Shown piece by piece: positions 18,609 through 27,718 of a stretch of 64,000 nt of DNA. This DNA comes from Lederbergia panacisoli (GTDB lineage Bacteria > Bacillota > Bacilli > Bacillales > Bacillaceae_C). A model generated the notes under the pieces. That model was not told the DNA's origin, searched no databases, and saw only the letters and a program-made list of their open reading frames with translations. The stretch covers positions 90,797-154,796 of the forward strand of contig NZ_JANJGU010000009.1 in NCBI RefSeq assembly GCF_024626525.1, written 5' to 3'. The position numbers and the translations under genes are program-made. The first letter of the stretch is position 1. Every line of letters starts with the position of its first letter.

Positions 18609-19699
18609 TTGGACGAATGCTCCTTTACTAACGTTTCTAGAGGAATATAATCGTATGGGTATTTGAAATAACGCGGCCCTGCAGTTTCAATCCCAATAGG
18701 AGTACGCCATTTTTTATGAGCAGGGAAAGCAACAATGACCGCTCTAGCTCCATATTTTAATCCTTCTGTCGTAATCGGCATACCTGTCTCTTCATCCAAT
18801 ACAGCAATTAAATCTGGTGCCATCGCAATTGGTTTTCCGTCCACTTCTGCAAGCAGATGTTCGTTTTGGAAGAAGAGAGTGCATGATTGATTCGCATTTT
18901 CATCAATACCGTCAAAATGAGCTTCACCACGAGTAAAACCACCTTGGATTCCGCGCTGTATATGCATGGCCTTTCCCTTGAAAATCTTGTAACCACCAAG
19001 AATATCCAACATCTGCACGATAGGGTGAACAGCTGCGTTTCGTTGCTCTTTCAATAGAGTTCCAATTTGTCTAGCTAAAGATAATGTTCCCGGAATGACG
19101 CTCTTTTTCGCTTGTTTTCCGGTAATCCCGTAGTCACAGACGATGGAGGATCCACCCATTGATATTGTTACATTCCGTGATAATTTTTCACTCCAGTGGC
19201 CATCTGCCGGTTCGATTGTTACGGTATTTCCTTGTTCGTCCGCAATTGTCACGAATTCGGGCTTCAATCCATCTAAATGAAATGTGACCATTTGTGCTTC
19301 TGGAAAAGCTCGTCCCATAGCATCCCCGTCTAAAATCGGAATTTTATTCATTGCTGCAACGGCAACAGGGATAAGGGAATTCACTCCTCCTATTTCAATC
19401 GGCATCACAACATCCGTTTTCTTTCCTGTTACTTTTTCAAAAGCTTTTAAAGGAGCTGCCAATTGTTCAAATGAAGGGATTTTTTCAACTAAAACGCTTG
19501 GTGAACCCATGCCTGATGCCGGAAGCACCCATTGGTCATCCTTTAATTCATCTATGGAAATAACTTGAACAGGGCCATATTTTTTTATAGCTGAAAGAGC
19601 CATCATTTTTCCTATATAAGGATCTCCGCCGCCGCCAGTTCCAAGAACCGCGGCGCCAATAGCAATATTCTCGATATCTTCTTCATTTAGCCATTTCAT
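18605..19699 (-). CDS. DUF917 domain protein
   Basis: A 364-aa protein with the DUF917 signature near the N-terminus (IAIGAAVLGTGGGGDPYIGKM) and the G-G-V-N-S-L and DGDAMGRAFPEAQM blocks. DUF917 proteins occur almost only beside hydantoinase/oxoprolinase genes and are thought to be a partner in the same degradation. No catalytic mechanism is established. AAAAAGGAG lies 9 bases before the ATG. It is one base downstream of the permease gene and coupled to the HyuA-like gene. Confidence 0.88.
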   Translation of the reverse strand: MKWLNEEDIENIAIGAAVLGTGGGGDPYIGKMMALSAIKKYGPVQVISIDELKDDQWVLPASGMGSPSVLVEKIPSFEQLAAPLKAFEKVTGKKTDVVMPIEIGGVNSLIPVAVAAMNKIPILDGDAMGRAFPEAQMVTFHLDGLKPEFVTIADEQGNTVTIEPADGHWSEKLSRNVTISMGGSSIVCDYGITGKQAKKSVIPGTLSLARQIGTLLKEQRNAAVHPIVQMLDILGGYKIFKGKAMHIQRGIQGGFTRGEAHFDGIDENANQSCTLFFQNEHLLAEVDGKPIAMAPDLIAVLDEETGMPITTEGLKYGARAVIVAFPAHKKWRTPIGIETAGPRYFKYPYDYIPLETLVKEHSSK

Positions 19700-19700
19700 G

Positions 19701-20978
19701 TTAGATCGCTCCTTTTTGACCTCGTTGTTTAAAGATAAGTAGGAAAGCCGCTTGGAAAATAAATGCGATCACAAAGCTGTCCAAAGATGGGATCGTTGTA
19801 ATTGTGAAAAGCTCCAATCCAATTGGACGCTCTGTAGTAAACCAGCTGATTAATGTTCCAAGAGCCCATGCTGTTAAAGGCAGGAATTTAAATGCTTTAT
19901 CGTTTAATGTGTCAAAAAGCTTTGCTCCGCCGATATAGTAATACGCTGTATATACTCCGCCTATTGGAGCAATGAACAATGTCATGATGCTTAAGAAATT
20001 AATAAAATAATCATAAATTCCAAGTACTGCGAGCAAGGTTCCAATGATTCCAGCAATTAAGGTAAGAACCGCTTTGTTCGTACGAGTAAAAATAACAGAA
20101 AGACTTAATCCGGATGAATAGGCATTGCTTGTATTCGTGGTCCATTGGGCAAGTATAAGCACCAATATTCCTGGAATTCCTAAACCAACTGTAATCATGA
20201 TCGTTGTTAAACTGCTTTCATCCATTATTCTTGATAAAATCATCGCTACAACAATCATGAAGCTATTCCCGAAGAAGAAGCCAAAGAAGGATGCTAAAAC
20301 GGCATCTTTTCTCGTTTTTGCCCATCTTGATACGTCGGGTGAAATGACGGCTCCTGTTACAAAAATACTTATAACGAGAGAAATCGCCATACCGAATGAA
20401 AATACATTTTCAACAGGAGCTTTAAGCTCACTAAGACCAAATTGCTTTATAGCTAAAATAACAGCTAAAATGACAAGAATTAATAATAAAGGTACAGACC
20501 AAGAACTAAGTTTCTCAATAGCACGGTAACCAAAAATTGCAGTCGTCATCATTAAGATTCCGCCAATCCCAGCAAGTAGTGGCATTGGAAGCTCTAGACC
20601 CATTGCTCCTTTAATGGCTGCAAATGCATTCTCAGCGAAAAACCCAGTTTGTACGCCGAACCAGCCAAGCAGGGAAATGGCAATAAATAAGGAGACGAAT
20701 TTGGCTCCAGATATACCAAAAGTAAACCTTGATATCATTGACGTGGAAAGTCCAGTTACTGCCCCTATATAAGCACAAAATGCAGCAAGCACCCCTAAAA
20801 TAGCCGAACCGATAATGACAGAAAGCAATGCGTCATTAAAGTTCATTCCTTTGCCAAGCTCTGCTCCAAAAAGCATGGCAGATAAGTCAATACCAACTGC
20901 AATCCAGACGAGACTAATGGATAACCATTTTTTTCTTTCACTCTCTGGCACTGCTTCTCTAGCGTAATCATTTTGCAT
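19701..20978 (-). CDS. NCS1-family permease (cytosine/purine/hydantoin type)
   Basis: A 425-aa membrane protein with about 12 hydrophobic segments. The N-terminal Bacillus NCS1 pattern (VPESERKKWLSISLVWIAVG, then GAELGKGMNF and TGLSTSMISRFTFG) and AVISPDVSRWAKTRKDA identify the nucleobase:cation symporter-1 family, closest to CodB-like carriers. The neighbouring hydantoinase and DUF917 genes suggest that a cyclic amide or nucleobase-like compound is imported. The start overlaps the end of the TetR gene by 11 bases. Confidence 0.88.
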   Translation of the reverse strand: MQNDYAREAVPESERKKWLSISLVWIAVGIDLSAMLFGAELGKGMNFNDALLSVIIGSAILGVLAAFCAYIGAVTGLSTSMISRFTFGISGAKFVSLFIAISLLGWFGVQTGFFAENAFAAIKGAMGLELPMPLLAGIGGILMMTTAIFGYRAIEKLSSWSVPLLLILVILAVILAIKQFGLSELKAPVENVFSFGMAISLVISIFVTGAVISPDVSRWAKTRKDAVLASFFGFFFGNSFMIVVAMILSRIMDESSLTTIMITVGLGIPGILVLILAQWTTNTSNAYSSGLSLSVIFTRTNKAVLTLIAGIIGTLLAVLGIYDYFINFLSIMTLFIAPIGGVYTAYYYIGGAKLFDTLNDKAFKFLPLTAWALGTLISWFTTERPIGLELFTITTIPSLDSFVIAFIFQAAFLLIFKQRGQKGAI

Positions 20979-21555
20979 GATTATTTCCCCCTAATAAAAT
21001 GTCTAAGATGTGTAAAGCTTGTTCGATTTGTTCTGATAAATCATCGTCATCATATAAATTAATTTCCCAAAAGATTCCGTCTAACAATAAGATGAATTGT
21101 CGAGTTAGGTTAACTGTCTCTTCATCAGATTTTTCAGGATAGTCGCGTTTGATTAGGTGATGTAAGGAATCAATCATCCACTTGTCAAACTTACTCATAT
21201 GATCATGAAGGAACTTCTTAATTTCTGCTGGTGGAGACGTGATAAGGGATATATAGGCATTCGTTTCACCCATATTGTTTATATGGTACTTGACTGTCCC
21301 TTTCATTAAAGCTGCGAAAATATCTAAGATTGGTTTTTCGCGGACTTCCTCTAGTATGGTTTGCATGCGTTCGAAGTGATTTTCCAATAATTTTTGAAAC
21401 GCAGCGACGAATAAAGCTTCTTTATTTTTATAAAAAAAATAAATGGAGGCAGGTTTAATTCCAACCTCTTTCGCGATTTTTTGCATCGTTGCACCATGAT
21501 AATTATGAAGAGAATACTGATGAATCGCCGCTTCCAAAATTTTGTCTTTAGTCAA
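20968..21555 (-). CDS. TetR-family repressor of the hydantoinase operon
   Basis: A 195-aa regulator with an N-terminal helix-turn-helix (ATMQKIAKEVGIKPASIYFFYKNK) and a longer ligand-binding C-terminal part. AGGTGG lies 7 bases before the TTG at 21555 (MTKDKILEAAI, the normal family start), so this is preferred over the GTG codons at 21567. It is the first gene of the operon, and an 18-bp perfect palindrome immediately precedes the start, so the repressor very likely controls itself and the downstream permease, DUF917 and HyuA-like genes. Confidence 0.85.
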   Translation of the reverse strand: MTKDKILEAAIHQYSLHNYHGATMQKIAKEVGIKPASIYFFYKNKEALFVAAFQKLLENHFERMQTILEEVREKPILDIFAALMKGTVKYHINNMGETNAYISLITSPPAEIKKFLHDHMSKFDKWMIDSLHHLIKRDYPEKSDEETVNLTRQFILLLDGIFWEINLYDDDDLSEQIEQALHILDILLGGNNHAK

Positions 21556-21565
21556 AATATTCACC

Positions 21566-21583
21566 ACCTAATGATCATTAGGT
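21566..21583. promoter_or_regulatory. Probable TetR operator
   Basis: ACCTAATGATCATTAGGT is an 18-bp perfect palindrome directly upstream of, and partly covering, the ribosome binding site of the TetR gene. The size and position fit a TetR dimer operator acting on the whole operon. Confidence 0.75.
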
Positions 21584-21740
21584 AAATAATAAAACATGTT
21601 TTTATCTAAATCAAGTACATTTTTATTCACAAAAAAGTATATTTATAATTCCGAAGTTGCCTTTTCCTTTATGCGATTGCGATAAAGCGCATACATGATG
21701 TATGATTTTGGTAAAGAGATTAGGTGGGAGATGGTAGTAC

Positions 21741-22643
21741 GTGCATGTTGTCATTGCAGGAGGAAGTGGCTTTGTTGGTAAAGCACTGCAAGAAAGACTT
21801 TTACAGAACGGGCATGAGATTACGATACTTACGAGAAACAGAGGAAAGGTTGCTGATTCAAATCGCTTACGAGCGGTAGAATGGTTAAATTCAAATAGCG
21901 AGCCTGAAAAATACCTTAGTAGTGTCGATGCGATCATAAACCTAGCGGGTGAATCGATTAATGGCTTTAGATGGACGGTGGCAAAAAAGAAGCAAATAAT
22001 TGAAAGTCGTATCCGTGCGACCCGAGAAATCGTTAGACTCATAGAAAAATTGGATCCGAAACCAAAGGTGCTCGTAAACGGATCTGCGGTTGGCTATTAT
22101 GGGATATCAGATGTGGAAACTTTTACAGAGGAATCGAAGCCTCACGCTAGCGACTTTTTAGCAAGTGTCGTAAGAAAGTGGGAAGCAGAAGCTGTACAGG
22201 CAGAAAAGCATGGGGTTCGTACTGTTTTTGCTCGGTTAGGCGTCGTCCTTGGCAAGGAAGGAGCACTTCCACTCATGGCACTCCCTTATAAAATGGGATT
22301 TGGTGGTCGTGTTGGATCGGGTAATCAATGGGTGCCTTGGATCCATCAAGCAGATGCAGCGGGATTACTACTTTTAGCTGTTGAAAATGAATCTATTACA
22401 GGTCCCTTAAATGTTACGGCACCTAATCTAGAAAAAAATAATGAATTCGGTAAAACGATTGGCAAGGTTCTCCATCGGCCGCATTGGATGCCTGTTCCTA
22501 GTTTTGCAATGAAGGCGATGCTCGGTGAAATGAGTGAGATGCTGTTGCGTGGGCAGTGTGCCATACCGCAAAAGGCCGAGCAGAATGGTTATCACTTTCA
22601 ATATCCTAATTTGGAACAAGCATTGGAAAATATTTTACGATAA
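21741..22643 (+). CDS. TIGR01777-family NAD-dependent epimerase-like protein
   Basis: A 300-aa Rossmann protein of the YfhF/SulA-like (TIGR01777) group. GGSGFVGKALQERLLQNG gives the dinucleotide-binding loop at residues 7-13, and the family strings INLAGESINGFRWT, LVNGSAVGYYG, FARLGVVLGKEGGAL-like and WVPWIHQADAAG follow. Function is unproven. The start is GTG at 21741, with GGTGGGAG about 11 bases upstream. It is monocistronic, between the TetR operon and the thiamine riboswitch. Confidence 0.83.
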   Translation: MHVVIAGGSGFVGKALQERLLQNGHEITILTRNRGKVADSNRLRAVEWLNSNSEPEKYLSSVDAIINLAGESINGFRWTVAKKKQIIESRIRATREIVRLIEKLDPKPKVLVNGSAVGYYGISDVETFTEESKPHASDFLASVVRKWEAEAVQAEKHGVRTVFARLGVVLGKEGALPLMALPYKMGFGGRVGSGNQWVPWIHQADAAGLLLLAVENESITGPLNVTAPNLEKNNEFGKTIGKVLHRPHWMPVPSFAMKAMLGEMSEMLLRGQCAIPQKAEQNGYHFQYPNLEQALENILR

Positions 22644-22684
22644 TCCTTAACTTTGATATACTAGTAACGAAAATCATATGGAAT

Positions 22685-22772
22685 GTGGGGGGACCGGTGT
22701 GGCCGGTTGAGAGTGCATCCAATAGATGCTGACCCTTAGAACCTGCTCTGGCTCATACCAGCGAAGGGAACA
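22685..22772 (+). promoter_or_regulatory. TPP riboswitch (THI element)
   Basis: The conserved core TTGAGA (22707-22712), ACCCTTAGAACCTG (22732-22745) and ATACCAGCGAAGGGAAC are present in the correct order with a variable P3 arm between them. A terminator hairpin lies 30 bases downstream. Binding of thiamine pyrophosphate should stop transcription of the thiYXZ operon that follows. Confidence 0.96.
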
Positions 22773-22805
22773 TAAATTCATTCATACATAATGAATGTTC
22801 TTTTA

Positions 22806-22837
22806 GATGTCGGGGTTCTGAACTCGGGCATCTTTTT
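22806..22837 (+). terminator. Expression-platform terminator of the TPP riboswitch
   Basis: GATGTC-GGGTTC pairs with GAACTC-GGCATC (12 of 13 pairs) and is followed by five T, before the thiY ribosome binding site. Confidence 0.8.
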
Positions 22838-22878
22838 CGTTTATAAGGTTCACTTTCCGAATGGGAGGGAAAAGTAGA

Positions 22879-23859
22879 ATGAAAAAATGGTTGACTAGTT
22901 TACTTGTGTTAATTTTGCTCACCGGTTGTGGTGGGGGCGCGAAAAAGGAAGACAGTGCTGGCTTGAAAAAGGTATCGGTCGTGTTGGACTGGACTCCGAA
23001 CACAAACCATACGGGCTTATATGTGGCAAAGGAAAAAGGCTATTTTAAAGATGAAGGCTTGGATGTCGATATTATCATGCCCGGAGAAGCAGGTGCTGAC
23101 AATCTTGTCGCCTCCGGAAAATCTGAATTTGGAATAAGCTATCAAGAAAGCATTACAGAAGCACGTGTACAAGATGTTCCAATCGTATCAATCGGAGCGA
23201 TAATCCAGCACAATACATCTGGATTTGCTTCTCCAATCGAGAAGAATATTACTTCCCCAAAAGATTTTGAAGGGAAAACATACGGTGGTTGGGGAGCTCC
23301 ACTTGAACAGGCCGTGCTCGCATCGCTTATGGACGTAGAAAATGCCGATATTAATAAGATGGAAATTGTGAATATGGGGGAAACGGACTTTTTTACAGCT
23401 GTAAAACGTGATATTGATTTTGCGTGGATTTATTATGCATGGACTGGTGTTGAGGCCGAACTCCGTGGTGAAAAAATCAATATGATTTATTTGACAGATT
23501 ACTCGGACAAACTGGATTATTATACACCGGTTATTTCTACGAATGAAAATATGATAGAAAATGATCCTGAGACAGTGAAAGCTTTTATGGCTGCTGTATC
23601 GGAAGGTTATGAGTTTGCAATAGATAGTCCGGACGAAGCTGCTGATATTTTAATAAAAGCTGTACCCGATCTTGATCCCGAACTTGTGAAGAAAAGTCAG
23701 GACTGGTTGGCTAATAAGTATCAAGACGATGCACCGCGTTGGGGTGAGCAGAGATCAGAAGTATGGAAAAATTATATGGACTGGATGCTAGAAAAGGATC
23801 TGCTCGAAAAAGAAATTGATGTAGAAAAAGCATTTACGAATGAATTTTTACCTAAATAG
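22879..23859 (+). CDS. thiY: ThiY, thiamine-pyrimidine precursor binding lipoprotein
   Basis: A 326-aa solute-binding lipoprotein (signal MKKWLTSLLVLILLTGC, lipid Cys-17) of the NMT1/THI5-like fold. VSVVLDWTPNTNHTGLYVAKEKGYF is the family hallmark. Known ThiY binds N-formyl-4-amino-5-aminomethyl-2-methylpyrimidine, a thiamine breakdown product. GGGAGGG lies 9 bases before the ATG at 22879; the ATG at 22861 precedes that site and is rejected. It is the first gene after the TPP riboswitch, with the transporter genes directly downstream. Confidence 0.92.
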   Translation: MKKWLTSLLVLILLTGCGGGAKKEDSAGLKKVSVVLDWTPNTNHTGLYVAKEKGYFKDEGLDVDIIMPGEAGADNLVASGKSEFGISYQESITEARVQDVPIVSIGAIIQHNTSGFASPIEKNITSPKDFEGKTYGGWGAPLEQAVLASLMDVENADINKMEIVNMGETDFFTAVKRDIDFAWIYYAWTGVEAELRGEKINMIYLTDYSDKLDYYTPVISTNENMIENDPETVKAFMAAVSEGYEFAIDSPDEAADILIKAVPDLDPELVKKSQDWLANKYQDDAPRWGEQRSEVWKNYMDWMLEKDLLEKEIDVEKAFTNEFLPK

Positions 23860-23871
23860 GAGGTAGTATAA

Positions 23872-24162
23872 ATGGCAAACTCGCTGATTAGCATACAAAT
23901 CATTCCCAAAACAAAAAATGGTGAAAGTGTCATTCCGTATGTGGATGAAGCAATTAAGATCATTGACGAATCAGGTGTAAAATACGAGGTTCATCCACTG
24001 GAGACCACGATGGAAGGCGAATTGACTGAGTTGATGAGCATTATAGAGAAAATGAATGAACGAATGATTGAAATCGGCAGCAGCAATGTTCTAAACCAAG
24101 TGAAAATATTATACCAGCCATCCGGAATTACGATGGATCAGTTGACTGAGAAGTATAGCTGA
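23872..24162 (+). CDS. MTH1187-like thiamine-binding protein
   Basis: A 96-aa protein of the MTH1187/YkoF-like fold: ISIQIIPKTKNGESVIPYVDEAI, then VKYEVHPLETTMEGELTELM. Members bind thiamine or related pyrimidines as small ferredoxin-like oligomers. Position in a TPP-riboswitch operon supports this. AGGAGG lies 8 bases upstream. Its stop shares a base with the thiX start. Confidence 0.85.
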   Translation: MANSLISIQIIPKTKNGESVIPYVDEAIKIIDESGVKYEVHPLETTMEGELTELMSIIEKMNERMIEIGSSNVLNQVKILYQPSGITMDQLTEKYS

Positions 24163-24917
24163 TGCGAGCAGCGATTATAAGAGGATGGAGGCCAGCGTTA
24201 GTCATCTTATCTTTACTTTGTATTTGGGAAATCGTTGTGAAACTTGCGAAAATACCGGGCTGGCTGTTACCTGCGCCAACGGCCATTTTTAAAGAAATGT
24301 TCGTTGGTTTTGGTCGCATTTCTGCACACTTAACATCAACGATTAGCTTATCAATAACAGGGTTTATTATTGGATGTTCAGTCGGATTGCTTGTTGCTGT
24401 GGTATTGCATTTAATCCCGAAGGTTCAAGAAGCTATTTATCCACTGCTCATACTTTCGCAAAATGTCCCGATTATTGTATTAGCTCCCTTACTTGTCATC
24501 TGGTTTGGCTTTGGAATTTTACCGAAAATTATCGTTATCACACTCGTATGTTTTTTCCCAGTGACCATTGCCGCCCTAGGTGGATTTCGCAACACGCCAC
24601 ATGAAATGAGACATTATATGTTGATGGCGGGAGCTACAAAAATACAGATGTTCAGCAAATTGGAGTGGCCCAATTCACTTCCTGCTTTATTTTCTGGTTT
24701 AAAAATATCCGCGACATACAGTGTGATGGGAGCGGTTATTTCGGAGTGGCTGGGGGCTAAACAAGGAATTGGAGTTTATATGACACTCGCATCCTCATCT
24801 TTTCGGACCGACAGGGTATTCGTTGCTATTTTTATTATTATGATCTTAAGCTTGTTGTTTTTTGGGGCTATTTCTTTATGTGAAAAACGGCTTGTTAAGT
24901 GGAGAAGAGAGGGGTGA
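24162..24917 (+). CDS. thiX: ThiX, ABC transporter permease for thiamine precursor
   Basis: A 251-aa inner-membrane protein with about six hydrophobic helices and the permease EAA-type motif MLMAGATKIQMFSKLEWPNSLP, which contacts the ATPase. The SsuC/TauC-type fold fits the NMT1-type binding protein encoded upstream. It follows the thiamine-binding protein gene with a 1-base overlap and ends 5 bases before thiZ. Confidence 0.9.
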   Translation: MRAAIIRGWRPALVILSLLCIWEIVVKLAKIPGWLLPAPTAIFKEMFVGFGRISAHLTSTISLSITGFIIGCSVGLLVAVVLHLIPKVQEAIYPLLILSQNVPIIVLAPLLVIWFGFGILPKIIVITLVCFFPVTIAALGGFRNTPHEMRHYMLMAGATKIQMFSKLEWPNSLPALFSGLKISATYSVMGAVISEWLGAKQGIGVYMTLASSSFRTDRVFVAIFIIMILSLLFFGAISLCEKRLVKWRREG

Positions 24918-24922
24918 CTGAA

Positions 24923-25657
24923 ATGGGACTACTCGAAATTGCTGATGTATCCAAAAGCTTTGATGGACGTAAGGTGTTAAAGGATATTAGCCTGGAGCTG
25001 CAAGAGAGGGAGTTCGTTACAATATTAGGTCCTTCTGGCAGTGGAAAAAGTACATTATTTCATTTGATCGGCGGTTTATTGAACCCTGAACAAGGTTCCA
25101 TCAAGCTTAACGGGGAAAATATTACTGGAAAACGTGGATTCATTAGCTATATGCCGCAGCAGCCGTCCTTATTTCCATGGAGAACGGTATTGGAAAATGT
25201 GTTGTTAGGTCAAGAATTACATGAAAAACGTGATGTGGAAAAAGCAGTTGCCATGATTGCTAAAGCCGGATTAAGCGGTTATGAACATTCGATGCCGAAT
25301 GAATTATCAGGCGGGATGAAACAGCGAGTCGCGTTTATTAGGGCGTTATTAAGTCCTCAATCACTAATTTGCCTGGATGAACCATTCACCGCTTTGGACG
25401 GTTTTACGCGAATTGACATGCATCAATGGTTATTATCGATTTGGTCAGAATTCCAAAGAACTATTTTATTTGTGACACACAATATTGATGAAGCATTGTT
25501 TCTGTCGGATCGTATCATTGTTTTATCAAGCAATCCTGCTACGGTTATTTACGAGGTAAAAGTTCCATTCGAACGTCCAAGAAAAAGTAATTTACCATTG
25601 GAGAATGAATTTTTAAAGGTAAAAAAGGAACTTTATGAGGCAATAGGGGGGGCATGA
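24923..25657 (+). CDS. thiZ: ThiZ, ABC transporter ATPase for thiamine precursor
   Basis: A 244-aa ATP-binding subunit. The Walker A motif GPSGSGKS is at 36-43, then the Q-loop (MPQQPSLFPWRT), signature LSGGMKQR and Walker B LICLDEPFTALD are in order, as in the SsuB/TauB branch. GAGAGGGG lies about 9 bases before the ATG at 24923, and the upstream ATG at 24899 lies inside thiX. Energises the ThiXY uptake system. Confidence 0.92.
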   Translation: MGLLEIADVSKSFDGRKVLKDISLELQEREFVTILGPSGSGKSTLFHLIGGLLNPEQGSIKLNGENITGKRGFISYMPQQPSLFPWRTVLENVLLGQELHEKRDVEKAVAMIAKAGLSGYEHSMPNELSGGMKQRVAFIRALLSPQSLICLDEPFTALDGFTRIDMHQWLLSIWSEFQRTILFVTHNIDEALFLSDRIIVLSSNPATVIYEVKVPFERPRKSNLPLENEFLKVKKELYEAIGGA

Positions 25658-25659
25658 GA

Positions 25660-26433
25660 ATGGAAAAGATTATGGATGCACATATTCATTTAGACCATTA
25701 CGATCAAAAAGATATCCAATTGATTATGGATGAACTAGACGAGATAAATTGTACAAATTTGATTTCTGTTTCTTTTGATTTAAATTCTTGTAAGAAAAAT
25801 TTGCAGTTAGCGAAGCAGTTTCCGCAAGTGAAGCCGGCATTTGGTTTTCACCCTGAACAGGAATTACCTTCTGATCATGAAGCAGCTGAACTTTTTAACT
25901 GGATGTCTAAAAATCAAAATGAAATGGCGGCGGTTGGAGAAATAGGTTTGCCGTATTACTTGCGCAGTGAAAATCCGAAGATTTCTCTTGATCCATACAT
26001 ACATTTACTAGATGAATTTTTAACATTTGCGAAGAAATGGGACAAGCCTGTCGTGCTTCATGCAGTTTATGATGATGCCCCCGTCGTGTGTGATCTTTTA
26101 GAAAAACATAATATAAAGTGTGCTCACTTCCATTGGTTCAAAGGAGATCCAATTACAATCGAACGTATGATTAAAAATGGCTATTATATTTCAATCACTC
26201 CTGATGTTTTATACGAAGATGAAATCAAACAGCTCGTTACCAGTTATCCATTGAATCAAATGATGGTGGAAACGGACGGGCCGTGGCGTTTTGAAGGGGA
26301 TTTTACCGGAAAGACGACCCACCCAGTGATGATTCATGAATCGGTGAAGATGATTGCAAAGCTTAAGAAAGAAGAACCATCATTCGTGTATAAAAGATTA
26401 TATGAAAATACAAAACTCTTTTACCGAATCTAA
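25660..26433 (+). CDS. TatD-family metal-dependent hydrolase in the thiamine operon
   Basis: A 257-aa TIM-barrel hydrolase. The metal ligands of TatD enzymes are all visible: HIHLDH near the N-terminus, Glu in AVGEIGLPYY, His in VVLHAVYD, His in CAHFHWFKG and Asp in MVETDGPWRF. TatD proteins are generally DNases or phosphodiesterases, but the gene is the last in a TPP-controlled uptake operon, so it may process the imported pyrimidine. GGGGGGG leaves seven bases before the ATG at 25660. Confidence 0.82.
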   Translation: MEKIMDAHIHLDHYDQKDIQLIMDELDEINCTNLISVSFDLNSCKKNLQLAKQFPQVKPAFGFHPEQELPSDHEAAELFNWMSKNQNEMAAVGEIGLPYYLRSENPKISLDPYIHLLDEFLTFAKKWDKPVVLHAVYDDAPVVCDLLEKHNIKCAHFHWFKGDPITIERMIKNGYYISITPDVLYEDEIKQLVTSYPLNQMMVETDGPWRFEGDFTGKTTHPVMIHESVKMIAKLKKEEPSFVYKRLYENTKLFYRI

Positions 26434-26512
26434 AATATCTTGCTTTTTAGAAAAAGGGTAAATCCTCTCTTTTTTGCTAAAATTAATATGGTATTAAAAG
26501 AGAGGTGTAAAA

Positions 26513-27403
26513 GTGAAGAAGATAAAATCTCGAAATATAAAAGTATGGGAATATGTACAGATCATGTTTGGGGCAACTCTCGTTGGTCTTTCATATAATA
26601 TGTTTTTACTTCCATCTAAACTAGCGGCAGGAGGCATTTCGGGTGTCAGTACCCTTTTATTTGAGGTGTTTCAGTGGAATCCTGCACTCGTACAAATTAG
26701 TATTAATTTACCGTTATTTATCATTGGTCTCCTTATTTTAGGGAAAGACTTCAGTGCGAAAACATTAGTCGGTACAGTCTTTGTTCCATTCACCATTTGG
26801 TTAACACAAGGAATGGACCTCCATATTATGGATGCAATGTTAGGAGCGATTTATGGTGGCATTGTCCTTGGAGTCGGTCTCGGAATCGTTTATCGCGGTG
26901 GAGGCTCTACAGGCGGAACGGCTATGATTGCTCAATTACTAAAAAAATACACCGGGTCATCGAGCGGCTTTTCCCAGTTGCTAGTAGATGGAATCGTTGT
27001 CACGGCTTCAGCATTTATATTCAATCTGGAGCTTGCTTTGTTTGCAATGATTTCGATATATGTCACAAGTAAAGTGATCGATTTTGTTCAGTTGCAAACA
27101 TCACCGACAAAACTAGTGCTGATCATTACTGAAAAAGAAGAAATGATTCAGCGTATTATTCGCGAAGAGATAGACCGTGGACTGACGAAAGTGAAATCTC
27201 TTGGCGGGTACACGAATAAGGAAAGAACGATGATTTTATGCGTCGTCGAGCAGTCGGAAGCTGTTTACTTGAAGAAAGTTCTTCAAGAACAAGAACCAAC
27301 ATCCTTTGTTATTTTTCTAAATGCTTCCGAAATACTTGGGAGAGGCTTTTCAAAAGAAAAAGTGTTTGGCGGCGAGATAGAAGCAGAACAGCGACAAAAT
27401 TAA
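26513..27403 (+). CDS. YitT-family membrane protein (DUF161/DUF2179)
   Basis: A 296-aa protein with five or six N-terminal membrane helices and the YitT hallmarks GLSYNMFLLPSKLAAGGISGVSTLL and GGGSTGGTAMIAQLL, followed by a cytosolic DUF2179 domain (about 205-285; KLVLIITEKEEMIQRII, ILCVVEQSE). The function of the family is unknown; Bacillus genomes hold several paralogues. The start is GTG at 26513 with GAGAGGTG 6 bases upstream. A small acidic gene follows. Confidence 0.85.
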   Translation: MKKIKSRNIKVWEYVQIMFGATLVGLSYNMFLLPSKLAAGGISGVSTLLFEVFQWNPALVQISINLPLFIIGLLILGKDFSAKTLVGTVFVPFTIWLTQGMDLHIMDAMLGAIYGGIVLGVGLGIVYRGGGSTGGTAMIAQLLKKYTGSSSGFSQLLVDGIVVTASAFIFNLELALFAMISIYVTSKVIDFVQLQTSPTKLVLIITEKEEMIQRIIREEIDRGLTKVKSLGGYTNKERTMILCVVEQSEAVYLKKVLQEQEPTSFVIFLNASEILGRGFSKEKVFGGEIEAEQRQN

Positions 27404-27458
27404 ATGTTTCATCCCTTCTCAAGCAGGAAAAAGAAAGAGTAAAAGTGGAGGGATGATT

Positions 27459-27671
27459 ATGAGCCACGAGCCAACCCAAAACAAAATTGATAGAGCGAAG
27501 ACGCTAGAAGAACGAAATGATCAAGACAAGGCATTCAAGGAAGATTCTGAAAAGCAAGCTCAGCGCGATCAATTGCTCATGCCAATCGATGATATATCGG
27601 ACGAGCTTGTCGAAGAACGGGAAAAAGATGAGCAAGATAAAAGGGGTTCGAAGTCTTCAAAAAAATTATAG
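27459..27671 (+). CDS. Small charged protein, unknown
   Basis: A 70-aa, very hydrophilic protein (rich in D, E, K, Q), predicted to be mostly helical or disordered, with no Cys, no membrane segment and no family I recognise. GGAGGG lies 6 bases before the ATG at 27459; the upstream ATG at 27453 falls too close to it. A terminator follows, so it ends the yitT-like transcription unit. Confidence 0.65.
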   Translation: MSHEPTQNKIDRAKTLEERNDQDKAFKEDSEKQAQRDQLLMPIDDISDELVEEREKDEQDKRGSKSSKKL

Positions 27672-27683
27672 AAATGACGCAAT

Positions 27684-27718
27684 GAAGGACCCGAAAAGTA
27701 GGGTCCTTTTGCTTTTAT
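27684..27718 (+). terminator. Terminator after the small charged protein
   Basis: AAGGACCC pairs with GGGTCCTT around an 8-base loop; the tail is TTGCTTTT. Confidence 0.8.
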
